A DNA stretch of 62,124 bases. Source: a virus. This document shows, piece by piece, positions 7,855 to 16,167 of the stretch. Numbering within the stretch: the first letter of the stretch is position 1; every line of letters begins with the position of its first letter. The DNA is taken from IMG/VR virus record IMGVR_UViG_3300046794_000699, positions 1 to 62,124 of that record; one strand, given 5' to 3'. The notes beneath the pieces are model-generated. The model made no database searches, was not told the DNA's origin, and saw only the letters and a list, made by a program, of their open reading frames with translations. Position numbers and translations under genes: made by a program.

Positions 7855-9665
7855 GATTGCCCCCCGTTCATCGCGCCAATTAGCGGATTCTTACCCAGTT
7901 CCCGACGAGCATCGTGAACAATGCCTTGGGCGTCTGTAGCCTGGGTGTAGATATTCAGATTGCCGATATTGGTTTCGGTTTGAACATTGCCCAAACCTCG
8001 CGTATTCGTACCGCCCCAGGCTGCGCCTGCGCCTAACTGAATACCGCCTGCGATATCGTTGTCACTGACATATCCCTTCCCATTCTCATGGTTGATGATG
8101 CCCTTCATGAGGCTAAAAATTGTGGTCATGTCATCTGAGCTCAGTAACTCGTTAGCTCCCTTGCCGGTGGCTTTAACAAGTGACTGGATATAGGCAGCAA
8201 CGTTATTGTTGTCACCCTCCGGCGCATACTTTCTGACGATCTCGTCAATGGTGTCCGTGCCACGCTGGAAATACATCATGAGTTGGCGATAGAGCGCGGC
8301 AACCCCTTCCGTCATCGACTGGAATACAGCAAAGCGACCATTCGGGCCTTCTTCTTTCGTAGCTCCACGCTGCTTTGCATAATTGAGATTACCCGGGTTG
8401 TTATTACGCACACCGCGCGGCAATGCTTTGTCTGGAAGACGCTGCCAGTTACCTTGGGCATCTTTAGAAAGATGATTTTCACCGTTGAGAGAATCCCAGA
8501 ACTCCCCCCAGTCTTTTGCCGTACGGACGTTCTGGAACCACTGATTCTTACCAAAGGCCGCATTCATGGCTTTATCAATGTAAGGTTCGCTTAGGTAAGC
8601 CGCCGCGCCAGCAACCCCAGCTTTACCGATAATCCCGCCACCAGCTCTGAGGGCAATATTGTTCACCATCCCCGTCAGCGCCACACCAACACCCACGATG
8701 CTAGAGATGAGCCCTGATGCCCAACTGGCCAGAGAGAAGCCAATCAGGATTTTTATCGCGTTGCCCCATCCGCCCACAGCCTCGACGGCTTTCTCGATAT
8801 CTTTTTCAAGCTCATTAAAGAACGTGGTGATCTCCGCCTGGTGTGCGCTAACCCAGTCGCTGAATTTCCCCAAAAGCTTGTTCAGAGATTCCAGCACCGG
8901 CATTAAACCAATGAGGATTTTCTGCTTAGTCGCATCAAAGCGCGCAGCCAAGTCAGCAAGCTGCTGCTCGTACTTTTGCGCTTTCTTCGTCGACTCTTCA
9001 GTGGCGTTGGAAAGGTTGGTGTAATGCTTCACCTGCTGAGAAACAGACTGACCGCCTTGCGACAGCATATTCACCATTTCTGGGGATAAGCCGATATCAC
9101 GTCCATACATGGTGCGTGTTGCCGCATCCATGTTTTTAAAACGCTCTGCCAGCTCCAGATAGATGTCCTGGACGTTTTTGAATTCACCCTTGGCATTCTG
9201 CAGGTTGATACCAAGACGCCCTGTCAGACTGACCAGCCCTTCGCTCAGTTGACCTTTGTTGCGGAACAATGCCAAATCGTTCTGCAGGCTCAGCATTGAG
9301 CCACGAACCTGTTCTGCCGAAGCACCAAAACGGGAAAACGATTTCTGCCAGCCATCCAGTTCTTTCGAACTCATCCCTAAGGTCTGGGATGCATAACCGA
9401 GCTTGCTGAGTGAATCCGCTGTGCCGGTAATGAAGTTTTTCACTCCCTGGGCAGTTAACGCAACGCCTGCAAGAGCCAAGATTTCATTACGGATAGAACC
9501 AAAAAAGTTGGCAGCGCGTTTACCAGCAATCTCCATCTCCTTGCCGGTTTTGTCTGCGTCCTTTTTGGTCTTATCAAGACTTTCCCGAGCCTGCTCTTGC
9601 CCCTTTTTAAACTCAGAAGCATCAAGCCCAAGCGTGACAACTAAAGCGTCGATAATGGTCGCCAT
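7851..9665 (-). CDS. tail tape measure protein with lysozyme-like C-terminal part
   Basis: The 604-residue protein starts with a phage tape-measure pattern (DALVVTLGLDASEF, then coiled coil to about residue 50). It has hydrophobic helices at about 300-355 and a C-terminal domain beginning RGVRNNNPGN at 417-426, the virion-associated muralytic type. The prophage tape measure (31381-33393) has the same architecture with RGIRNNNPGN at 486-495 but is 66 residues longer. Tape measures set tail length, so this copy would specify a slightly shorter tail. It overlaps the small RHH gene by TAATG. Confidence 0.75.
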   Translation of the reverse strand: MATIIDALVVTLGLDASEFKKGQEQARESLDKTKKDADKTGKEMEIAGKRAANFFGSIRNEILALAGVALTAQGVKNFITGTADSLSKLGYASQTLGMSSKELDGWQKSFSRFGASAEQVRGSMLSLQNDLALFRNKGQLSEGLVSLTGRLGINLQNAKGEFKNVQDIYLELAERFKNMDAATRTMYGRDIGLSPEMVNMLSQGGQSVSQQVKHYTNLSNATEESTKKAQKYEQQLADLAARFDATKQKILIGLMPVLESLNKLLGKFSDWVSAHQAEITTFFNELEKDIEKAVEAVGGWGNAIKILIGFSLASWASGLISSIVGVGVALTGMVNNIALRAGGGIIGKAGVAGAAAYLSEPYIDKAMNAAFGKNQWFQNVRTAKDWGEFWDSLNGENHLSKDAQGNWQRLPDKALPRGVRNNNPGNLNYAKQRGATKEEGPNGRFAVFQSMTEGVAALYRQLMMYFQRGTDTIDEIVRKYAPEGDNNNVAAYIQSLVKATGKGANELLSSDDMTTIFSLMKGIINHENGKGYVSDNDIAGGIQLGAGAAWGGTNTRGLGNVQTETNIGNLNIYTQATDAQGIVHDARRELGKNPLIGAMNGGQS

Positions 9666-9835
9666 TACCTAGCCTCCAGAACCAGCGCCTTGTTCATCAG
9701 CTCACGGGCTATGGCGTGGATACTTGGAGCCAACCCAAGTGGCGAACTCCTCCGTTCCCGCTCTTGGATTTCACGCAGAATCGCTATCTGCTCGGTACTG
9801 AGTAGTACTGGCTTCATATTATTTTTAGTTGTCAT
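9665..9835 (-). CDS. small RHH-like protein leading the tail operon
   Basis: A 56-residue protein from ATG 9835 with AAGG upstream. It contains LSTEQIAILREIQERERR then SIHAIARELMNKAL, fitting a ribbon-helix-helix or short HTH fold. The stop codon overlaps the tape-measure start (TAATG), so they are co-translated. As first gene of the operon, with a palindrome at 9928-9944, it may be its autoregulator. Confidence 0.6.
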   Translation of the reverse strand: MTTKNNMKPVLLSTEQIAILREIQERERRSSPLGLAPSIHAIARELMNKALVLEAR

Positions 9836-9927
9836 AGCCACCACCTTACTGATTATTTATACAGCAATCATTATTTCACATACAGGGATGATTACAATTT
9901 ATATTGCATTTTTTGAAATGATATTTT

Positions 9928-9944
9928 TCGATCGTTACGATCGA
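9928..9944. promoter_or_regulatory. operator-like palindrome upstream of tail operon
   Basis: TCGATCG-tta-CGATCGA is a perfect inverted repeat with 7-bp arms in an AT-rich leader, 93 bases before the first gene of the element 1 tail operon. Its placement fits a repressor site controlling the operon promoter. Confidence 0.5.
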
Positions 9945-10161
9945 GATTGCTGGTGGTTTTTTTTGGAATTGGCCCGGCAGAAGAAAAGAAAAATACACTA
10001 CTTAAGTGCAAGCCAAACCTTGGTGGTAAAGACTTTATAGACGAGCGGAGATAGCGTTTCTAAGGCCGTCATGGCAAAGCGAAAAGCTCTGGAGCGACTT
10101 TTTTTACTTGAACCTGGTAAAGGTCGGGTAGAAGCAAACTAAATATAGGGGGAGCAGGCCA

Positions 10162-10195
10162 GCCCGGACATCATAGAAATTACCGGGCCTTTTTC
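10162..10195 (+). terminator. intrinsic terminator, plus strand
   Basis: GCCCGG at 10162-10167 pairs with CCGGGC at 10183-10188, followed by CCTTTTTC. No clear plus-strand gene precedes it. The 300 bases from 9845 to 10160 hold the tail-operon leader and otherwise nothing I can identify. Confidence 0.5.
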
Positions 10196-10203
10196 AAAAC
10201 GAG

Positions 10204-10878
10204 TTACTTGTTAAAATTACTGAGTACCTTGTACCGAATCGACTGATTGGTAGCCTCTAATACTTCTAGCCTCGCCCCTTTATAACCAATGACGTTTGAC
10301 TCAGAGAGATCATACTCGACATCATTGTTGAAGGCTGGCCTCGCCATGCTGCTACTAGACTCGCGGTAACCAATATTGATTTTTTTACCAACCCTACCGT
10401 TATAAAGCAATGTTTGCTGGAAATCGCTTTCGGCACTCATGTTCAACTTTATACGTTGGAACGGCATGCCATTTTCGCATGTTGAAACGGAGAAAACCGT
10501 TATAACACACAGCGTTTGAGAGCCTTTCTTGGCCATAACAGCTTGCCACATATCAGCCAGCACTGCCTTATCCACTCCCCCCGAAGAGGCCCCAGGAGTC
10601 GGCATATAAAACTCATTCTGCCCATCCTCTCCAATTTTCTTGAACTCGCCAGGAGTTACTGTATACCCCCAAGAAACTCGGGCAGGAGCAGTGACCTTAA
10701 TACCATCCAATTGCGCAGAAATCCCCTGTCTTAACAAAGAATCCCCCACATAGGCTGTATTGGTACTACCGATAGGTGGCTCGCTAATTTGCTGTGTAGC
10801 TGGTGTGTAGTTGTATTTTGGTGATGTGCATCCTGCAAGCACGAGAGCTGCGGCACATACAATAGTCATTTTTTTCAT
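10204..10878 (-). CDS. lipoprotein of unknown function
   Basis: From ATG 10878 the 224-residue product has a lipoprotein signal ending LVLAGC (lipobox, acylated Cys17). The open frame extends 46 codons upstream, but that part is not signal-like. The mature part is polar, rich in Ser and Gly, with two cysteines near residue 125-135. No family is recognised. It is a separate minus-strand gene upstream of the tail operon and may act at the cell envelope, for example in phage exclusion. Confidence 0.6.
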   Translation of the reverse strand: MKKMTIVCAAALVLAGCTSPKYNYTPATQQISEPPIGSTNTAYVGDSLLRQGISAQLDGIKVTAPARVSWGYTVTPGEFKKIGEDGQNEFYMPTPGASSGGVDKAVLADMWQAVMAKKGSQTLCVITVFSVSTCENGMPFQRIKLNMSAESDFQQTLLYNGRVGKKINIGYRESSSSMARPAFNNDVEYDLSESNVIGYKGARLEVLEATNQSIRYKVLSNFNK

Positions 10879-10889
10879 TTTAAGGTTAT

Positions 10890-11180
10890 CCCCAAAGACC
10901 AGTAACAAGCCGTCCCATCGAAAAGTACACGCTGGACAAGGCAATGAAAAAACCGCCCAACGAGCAAGCGGAAAAGTGATGATAAGACGATTTGCAAGCG
11001 TTACTAAGGTAGCCACTAGGGAGCTATCGGCCTATATGTGACAAAGTCAGGTTATCTCCAGCATGAAACGCAAACAAGGGTTACGGACAGTTACATACTG
11101 AAATGAGATTTTCCTCAGACAAATAGAGTTCCAAAGCGAGGTAAGATATCAAGAAAGGTTGGCTTTGAAACTGGACGGTG
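10890..11180. other. intergenic region
   Basis: About 290 bases between the divergently transcribed lipoprotein gene and the small plus-strand gene at 11184. Presumably it holds both promoters; no operator, RNA or coding frame stands out. Confidence 0.3.
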
Positions 11181-11183
11181 GGT

Positions 11184-11390
11184 ATGTATTCGAGGATTGT
11201 TGATCTTGATGATGATATTTATCTAGCCATTGGGCGTGCTGTTTTTGAAGTGATTAAAGTCGGTAACGAAATCAATACTGCTTCAGTAATGGATGCGATA
11301 GAAGGTTTCATCGAGCACCAAATGGGTAGCGGGTATGAAGTGTCTATGGCTGACGACGCACTTGATTTAATAGCTTACTTATCAACCTAA
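11184..11390 (+). CDS. small acidic hypothetical protein
   Basis: From ATG 11184 the product is 68 residues (a GTG start at 11178 would add two). GGACGGTGGG upstream can act as ribosome binding site. The sequence is acidic and helical (SRIVDLDDDIYLAIG, then ADDALDLIAYLST). No family is recognised. It is one of few plus-strand genes in element 1. Confidence 0.5.
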   Translation: MYSRIVDLDDDIYLAIGRAVFEVIKVGNEINTASVMDAIEGFIEHQMGSGYEVSMADDALDLIAYLST

Positions 11391-11474
11391 GAATAAAGCA
11401 CTTCTCGAGATTTTTTGGATATAAAAAATCCAGCCCGGTGGCTAGGTTGACAATCACTGTGTATGCGATCAGTA

Positions 11475-11888
11475 TTAACGCATTGGTAGGAGCTTAAGAA
11501 GGTCAGTAGCAGCGGCTAGCGCCGGAGCAGTCTCACCAATGGTGATAAGTCCATACTCACCTACTTTTGATTTTAGACCTTCATATGAAGTTGCGTAATA
11601 GTATGTTTTATAAGAGTCAATAAGCCTCATAGATTTGGTTTTCCCTAACAGGTCCGAAATCATTAATATTTGATCTTTGTTAAATTTAGTAGTGTAGAAA
11701 TCATCAGCCTTAATTGAGTCTATTTGCTTCATTATCTCAATTCTGACAGGTGAGACTAGGGCGTTATATTCTTTCCTTTTGTCTCGATTTATTGCCGCCC
11801 GATGACCAATGAAATGCCCAAGAGCAAACGTAACAACCGTCCACCCAAGAGCTATAAGAGGTAAAAATGTTAGATATTCTGCTGGCAT
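11475..11888 (-). CDS. membrane-anchored hypothetical protein
   Basis: A 137-residue protein with one membrane helix at about residues 8-27 and a basic cytoplasmic part with helices to residue 135. AAGGA lies nine bases before the ATG. The stop codon of the frameshifted membrane gene upstream abuts this start (TAA-ATG), implying an operon. The base composition is AT-rich. A 33-residue plus-strand gene overlaps its start. No family is recognised; exclusion or toxin roles are only guesses. Confidence 0.5.
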   Translation of the reverse strand: MPAEYLTFLPLIALGWTVVTFALGHFIGHRAAINRDKRKEYNALVSPVRIEIMKQIDSIKADDFYTTKFNKDQILMISDLLGKTKSMRLIDSYKTYYYATSYEGLKSKVGEYGLITIGETAPALAAATDLLKLLPMR

Positions 11889-11968
11889 TTAATGAATTCC
11901 TTCGCCATTACTCATGGACGCTATTCCCTCTTTTCGGATTAGTGATTGGTTACCTAAGCGCCAAATAA
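11867..11968 (+). CDS. 33-residue hydrophobic peptide overlapping antisense
   Basis: ATG 11867 follows AGAGG with six-base spacing. The product begins MLDILLAFNEFLRHYSW, is hydrophobic throughout its second half and ends in a lysine, as small membrane peptides do. It overlaps the start of the minus-strand gene 11475-11888 by 22 bases. It may be a real small membrane protein or a coincidence. Confidence 0.35.
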   Translation: MLDILLAFNEFLRHYSWTLFPLFGLVIGYLSAK

Positions 11969-12112
11969 GCCACATCCAACTCATCACCAACACAGCAAAG
12001 GTAAACCCTATGGCATGACGTCCTGCATGACGAATGGCTCACACCCAGAGTTCATGACCATCATAAAAGCAAAGGTAATAAACAAGGTTAGCTGTAGGGA
12101 ATACTTATCCAT
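11889..12112 (-). pseudogene. frameshifted small two-helix membrane protein
   Basis: From ATG 12112, behind GGGGAG, the frame encodes a hydrophobic start (MDKYSLQLTLFITFAFMMVM) and stops after 34 residues. A -1 shift near 12040 opens a frame with a second membrane helix (GFTFAVLVMSWMWLIW) that ends in TAA touching the next ATG. Length 224 is not a multiple of three, so one indel explains both halves. Programmed frameshifting is less likely, since no slippery run is seen. Confidence 0.5.
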
Positions 12113-12151
12113 TACAGGCTCCCCTTAAGTTGCCAGTACACCCAGCCGCAA

Positions 12152-12316
12152 TCAACGACAAATCTTTTTCGACTTGCTGATAGAACCATCTTTGCATACA
12201 AACTTCTCTCCAGAGCAGTGAGATATACCGCCCTTCTTACCCGAGCAGGGTTTGTTTGCTGCGGTTGCTGTGAATGCAAAAAGTGACAAGCATGCCACCA
12301 AAATAACTTTCTTCAT
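12152..12316 (-). CDS. small secreted cysteine-rich protein
   Basis: A 54-residue product with a signal peptide (MKK, hydrophobic core, ATA-A near residue 20). The short mature part has the cysteines of KPCSGKKGG, SHCSG, FVCKDGS and KKICR, enough for two disulfides. GAGGG precedes the ATG. I recall similar PCSGxKGGxxHC small proteins in Gram-negative bacteria and prophages, function unknown. Confidence 0.65.
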   Translation of the reverse strand: MKKVILVACLSLFAFTATAANKPCSGKKGGISHCSGEKFVCKDGSISKSKKICR

Positions 12317-12485
12317 GATTTGCCCTCAATGGGTCCATAGATTTGTTTTATGCCTACTATGCTCAGCAGGCGTTCACATAGCTATACCAAAGTGATCATC
12401 ATTTGATCAATGCCATATAAACAAAAAGCCTGCTAAAAAACAGGCCCAGTCATATAGTTAGCTAATATTTGTTAAGTCATATGAT

Positions 12486-12716
12486 TCAATATTCATCTAT
12501 TATTCCTACCCGTTTAAAGAACTCCATGACTTCGTTGTAGCGGTACTGCTCTCCCCCTTTAATAGGGTTAGTGCCTGGAACTGGTGATGGGAATGGAGTT
12601 CCCTGAGCCTCCCATTTCTGCCTGCGACGCCAGAAAGTAGTTTTCGAAATCCCACCAAGAAGAAACTGCACAGTTTCGCGAGTAATCAGCAACGGCTTAA
12701 GACTGGTGTGGTTCAT
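12486..12716 (-). CDS. HTH protein, AlpA/excisionase type
   Basis: A 76-residue protein with a helix-turn-helix of the MerR/AlpA kind: LITRETVQFLLGGISKTTFWRRRQKW then a wing. Such small proteins regulate satellite genes or act as recombination directionality factors. It lies downstream of the primase and the second HTH gene, all on the minus strand. Confidence 0.6.
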   Translation of the reverse strand: MNHTSLKPLLITRETVQFLLGGISKTTFWRRRQKWEAQGTPFPSPVPGTNPIKGGEQYRYNEVMEFFKRVGIIDEY

Positions 12717-12800
12717 AGTTCTTTTTCCTGTTCTGTATTAAACCCATACCTCATGTAGGCAATGAACATGTCAACAATGGTATTTCACAAATAGTGAGTC

Positions 12801-13055
12801 TTAAACCTTGCGGAGATTTCTGGGCGAGGGCGAACAATGCAAGTGTACGGCGGGTTTAACCTTGTCACGTTGACTCTCTGCCAACTGCCATTCTGCGACT
12901 TTCGATGTAAACCACTTATTCGCTTCGCCGACTCCATAAAAGTCAGGCTCCGGGAACGGGTTTACATCCCGATGGCGCAATCGATGCATGGATGAATTTG
13001 ATATTTTCAGCAGCGAACGCACATCTTTACTCGTTAACATTTCTTCGGCTTTCAT
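12801..13055 (-). CDS. HTH DNA-binding protein
   Basis: From ATG 13055, with GAGAGG six bases upstream, the 84-residue product begins MKAEEMLTSKDVRSLLKISNSSMHRLRHR, a MerR/AlpA-type helix-turn-helix. A possible wing follows (PFPEPDFYGVGEANKWF). It sits directly downstream of the iteron cluster at 13165-13273 and may read from that region. Confidence 0.55.
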   Translation of the reverse strand: MKAEEMLTSKDVRSLLKISNSSMHRLRHRDVNPFPEPDFYGVGEANKWFTSKVAEWQLAESQRDKVKPAVHLHCSPSPRNLRKV

Positions 13056-13164
13056 ATCCACCTCTCAACAGTGATTAGTTGTCAAATCAGGTGGAATCTC
13101 ACCAGAAAAAAACGATAGAAACAGAGGTCAAAATCATAATCTGAGGGAGGGAATCATGAAAGCG

Positions 13165-13273
13165 TTGGTTCAAAATAGGCATTTGTTGGTTCAGCGTTGG
13201 TTCAATACGGAAAATAAATCTCTTATAAAACAATAGAGTTTATATATTGAACCAACTGAACTGACTGAACCAA
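13165..13273. repeat. TTGGTTCA iteron cluster B (candidate satellite origin)
   Basis: TTGGTTCA occurs at 13165, 13186 and 13197, and inverted at 13248 and 13266. The two groups face each other across an AT-rich stretch (13206-13247) suited to melting. It lies immediately beyond the primase stop codon. Together with cluster A at 923-1026 it matches the P4 plan of ori plus crr. Confidence 0.65.
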
Positions 13274-13297
13274 CACACTTACTACGTACGTGAGATA

Positions 13298-15421
13298 TTA
13301 CTCTTCTGCTTGTTTCTCTTCGGGCATGTAGTGCAGGACATAGACGTTAACCTGTTGGCCATTCACTCTTGGAGACTTCCTCTGGTAACCACGTCCACTG
13401 CTTGGCGGTGTGAGCATGCCAGACTCCAGCAAAACCTTGGCAAAGTGTTTGGCATTGAAACCAGCAGCAATCTCCTTCTCAAACGCAGATTTGAAGGTAT
13501 GGAACACCATCTTATCTGTGTCGTGTTTACCCCGCTCCCTGTAGCCAGCCATATCGCGAATCACCAGACTCTGCGGGTCATAAGGTAATGGAGCGAACCG
13601 GCTCATACCAAAGGCGCTTAAGAAGGCTTCAGCTTGGTCAACAATTTGCTGGTGCTCTTTGTTGCCCGTGCCGAACTCCTTCACCCACGCGTTAAAGCTG
13701 TACTGGATAGCATCCTGGCAAGTCTTGTCATCCCATCCAGTAATAACGCGCCCAAAGATTAAAGCTGCCTCAAGTACGGCGAACCTCGCGGCTACACGAT
13801 GAACTTGCTCACCATAATCACTAGGGACTAATGACCGCCAGCGCTCCTCAGCAGCCCTTACAGCTTCGATAGCTTCTTGCTGATGGTTGGCCAGATATTT
13901 AATCCATTCGCGCCCTGCCGCTCCGTAGTGGTTCTGATAGGCATCTTTGAGCGCATCGGCATGTTGTTTGCCAGTATGGTATCCATTGAAGCGTAGAGCC
14001 TTGCTTAATGGAATATTCAGCAAGCGTACCAACTGGCCAGCTTTGATTCGCCGCCCTGCAGACGCAATGAAAGTCTCCATATCCATTTCACCGGTACTGA
14101 TCGCCACCGTGCGCCAGCGTTTCAAGTCACGGTTTCCCCCTTCCTTGGCCCCCTGGAGCTTCCCTACACCGTTAAACAGGGCATAGGCTGACTGAGCTAC
14201 TCCTGCTGGGTCTGCGCCTTGTCCGACCTCATCCAGTGGCATCAGAGCATCGTTGTGAGCTGCGGCCTCATTAGCTAAACCAAGAGCAGTTCCGTACCAG
14301 GTCAGGCGTAGTAAGTCAGGATTACCGTAAAGGCTACTAGCTACATTGGCAGTAGTGGTTTTCCCCGCACTAGACTGCTCGTAGAAATGAATGCCAAACC
14401 CATCGGTACCAGACAAACCAATAAGCGGAGCGGCTAGTGAGGCTGCGATACCTGTCATCATAGAGTAATTGCCAAAAGCCAGGCGAGCCACGTTATCACG
14501 CCAGCTATCTGCTGAACCTTTGATGGTATAACCTGCAGCGGCTGAACTTCGGCCATTGAATAACACTGGCATTACCGGTGTGCCGATGATTTCGCCATCC
14601 GGCATGATGTATGCCCCGCACTGCCAACCAGTCGCATGCGCTACACGCCAAACCTCTCGAGAGCCACTACGCTGTAGCCAGTCAGCCAGGATGGCGCGTA
14701 GTGAACCCGTAGTAACGACGTTCACGCCACCAGCCTTGAGAGCTCTCCAGCCCTCACGCTCACCAATATCAGCCAGGGGGATAGCTTGTGTCGTTTCAGT
14801 TTCAGAACCCTGAGCCAGCCAGCGGAGGATCATGTATTGGTCTTTATCATCACGCCCAATGCCAACCACATCCAATGGCGAGCATAACCAACGTTCGTTA
14901 CTGGTGATTTTGCCGCTGTCGTTGTCTACCTTCGAGGTGACGTAGAACACGCCATCCTCTCGGCTGATTACACGTGGTTTTAACGGGTCCTCATCCGGTT
15001 GAGCATCGTTACCTCCGTGAATCACTTTTAGCTGTACAGCGATCCCTTCTCCACGCTCAGCCTCCGCTTTAAGTCGAGGAAGCTGATTCGTCCAATCCTC
15101 CAGTAATTCGTAGCTTTCGGAGTAGAGATACGCCTGAGTCACACCGGCTAATGCCAAACGTGTCGCAATGGCCGTAACCTGCAACTCACTTAGCCTCCCT
15201 GCACGATAGACACGCACAAAGCGACGCCCCTCATCAACGATACGGATAGAGCCGAGGGAAGACAGCTCCTTATCAGACAGAACAACAGGAGGAGTCGTAT
15301 CACGAGCTGGATTCCCCGCCTGCCAATGCTTCGCATGGATCCACGCATCAGAGCCTGCAAAGATGACCGCCTCAGTGAAGGTATCCACTGGAATATGCTT
15401 AACATTCGGAGCGTTTCTCAT
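13298..15421 (-). CDS. DUF927 primase/helicase-type replication protein
   Basis: A 707-residue protein. The central DUF927 ATPase region (about 165-460) carries a Walker A-like QSSAGKTT at residues 349-356 and an acidic DEVGQ at 397-401. The N-terminal 130 residues resemble the toprim-like part of satellite primases. Such proteins, like P4 alpha, open and replicate satellite DNA from iterons. The start overlaps the upstream stop (ATGA), placing it last in a run of coupled genes. Iteron cluster B lies just after its stop. Confidence 0.8.
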   Translation of the reverse strand: MRNAPNVKHIPVDTFTEAVIFAGSDAWIHAKHWQAGNPARDTTPPVVLSDKELSSLGSIRIVDEGRRFVRVYRAGRLSELQVTAIATRLALAGVTQAYLYSESYELLEDWTNQLPRLKAEAERGEGIAVQLKVIHGGNDAQPDEDPLKPRVISREDGVFYVTSKVDNDSGKITSNERWLCSPLDVVGIGRDDKDQYMILRWLAQGSETETTQAIPLADIGEREGWRALKAGGVNVVTTGSLRAILADWLQRSGSREVWRVAHATGWQCGAYIMPDGEIIGTPVMPVLFNGRSSAAAGYTIKGSADSWRDNVARLAFGNYSMMTGIAASLAAPLIGLSGTDGFGIHFYEQSSAGKTTTANVASSLYGNPDLLRLTWYGTALGLANEAAAHNDALMPLDEVGQGADPAGVAQSAYALFNGVGKLQGAKEGGNRDLKRWRTVAISTGEMDMETFIASAGRRIKAGQLVRLLNIPLSKALRFNGYHTGKQHADALKDAYQNHYGAAGREWIKYLANHQQEAIEAVRAAEERWRSLVPSDYGEQVHRVAARFAVLEAALIFGRVITGWDDKTCQDAIQYSFNAWVKEFGTGNKEHQQIVDQAEAFLSAFGMSRFAPLPYDPQSLVIRDMAGYRERGKHDTDKMVFHTFKSAFEKEIAAGFNAKHFAKVLLESGMLTPPSSGRGYQRKSPRVNGQQVNVYVLHYMPEEKQAEE

Positions 15422-15651
15422 GAACGCCCCTCCAGTTTACCGTGAGCCCCTTGCGCATTTAGATCGTCATTAACAACCTTTTCTAAAGCCCTAATAGCAT
15501 CGTGAACAATGCTATGGGCTGTCGATATCGCCCATCCGTAATCCTCATTCGCGGCATCATTAGGGAGAGCATCGACGACCAGACTGAGCACTGCACGTGC
15601 CTTTTTAAGCTGGCATGCCTGTGAATCGATATCAGTGAAAGAAATAGTCAT
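15418..15651 (-). CDS. small hypothetical protein of satellite replication operon
   Basis: From ATG 15651 the product is 77 residues (MTISFTDIDSQA...). The open frame is longer, but this ATG overlaps the previous stop (TAATG) and is preferred. It is mostly helical, with IVHDAIRALEKVV. It is coupled on both sides. No function is known to me. Confidence 0.55.
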   Translation of the reverse strand: MTISFTDIDSQACQLKKARAVLSLVVDALPNDAANEDYGWAISTAHSIVHDAIRALEKVVNDDLNAQGAHGKLEGRS

Positions 15652-15842
15652 TATTTGTCCCCCTTCAATGACAATTCTTCCACCATCCAAGCTGCCACAT
15701 TGCCGGTCAGCTTACCTAGCAGTGAAGCAATCAATTCAACTTCATAAGCATCCATCTTGTTCGGATAGTGTTCCAAGATCCGGCATACAACTTCAGCCTG
15801 ACACGCGCTCTCCATTGCCTGTTTTAAGGTGATATCAGCCAT
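15651..15842 (-). CDS. small hypothetical protein
   Basis: A 63-residue helical protein (ADITLKQAMESACQAEVVCRIL...). Its start overlaps the end of the Icd-like gene by eight bases, and its stop overlaps the next start. It is one of the tightly packed small genes between the antirepressor and the primase; not recognised. Confidence 0.5.
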   Translation of the reverse strand: MADITLKQAMESACQAEVVCRILEHYPNKMDAYEVELIASLLGKLTGNVAAWMVEELSLKGDK

Positions 15843-16059
15843 GGTTCACCGCCTGCGCCGCAATGCGGCTAGCCAGTACAAGGATGAAATCACGTACAAG
15901 AATTTTGCGGGCCTCACGCTCAGTACAAGCGGTGACACGACGTTGTTCGTGCTTCAGTTGTGGGGAGGTGCGGCGAATGGCCACGAAAACATAGGTAAAT
16001 GCTGGCTGCGTTTGGGTGTGCGTATTCCGCCCTTGCGGGTGTGTGGTATGATTTAACAT
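15835..16059 (-). CDS. host cell division inhibitor Icd-like protein
   Basis: The last 74 codons of a longer open frame, from ATG 16059, give a product with FTYVFVAIRRTSPQLKHEQRR then TEREARKILVRDFILVLASRIAA. This is the pattern of the Icd-like family common in P4-type satellites; P4 Icd blocks host division. It is followed with an overlap by the next small gene. The frame stays open upstream to 16869, as is usual in the ash/icd family, so a longer product is possible. Confidence 0.65.
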   Translation of the reverse strand: MLNHTTHPQGRNTHTQTQPAFTYVFVAIRRTSPQLKHEQRRVTACTEREARKILVRDFILVLASRIAAQAVNHG

Positions 16060-16167
16060 AGCTGCCTCGATAATCAGACTATCGTTGGTGGTAAGAGGCC
16101 CGTTGGTGTTGGTAGCACCTGCGGGCTTCGTTATTTTGTGTGCTTCCTGTGCCTTACTTGTGGATAA

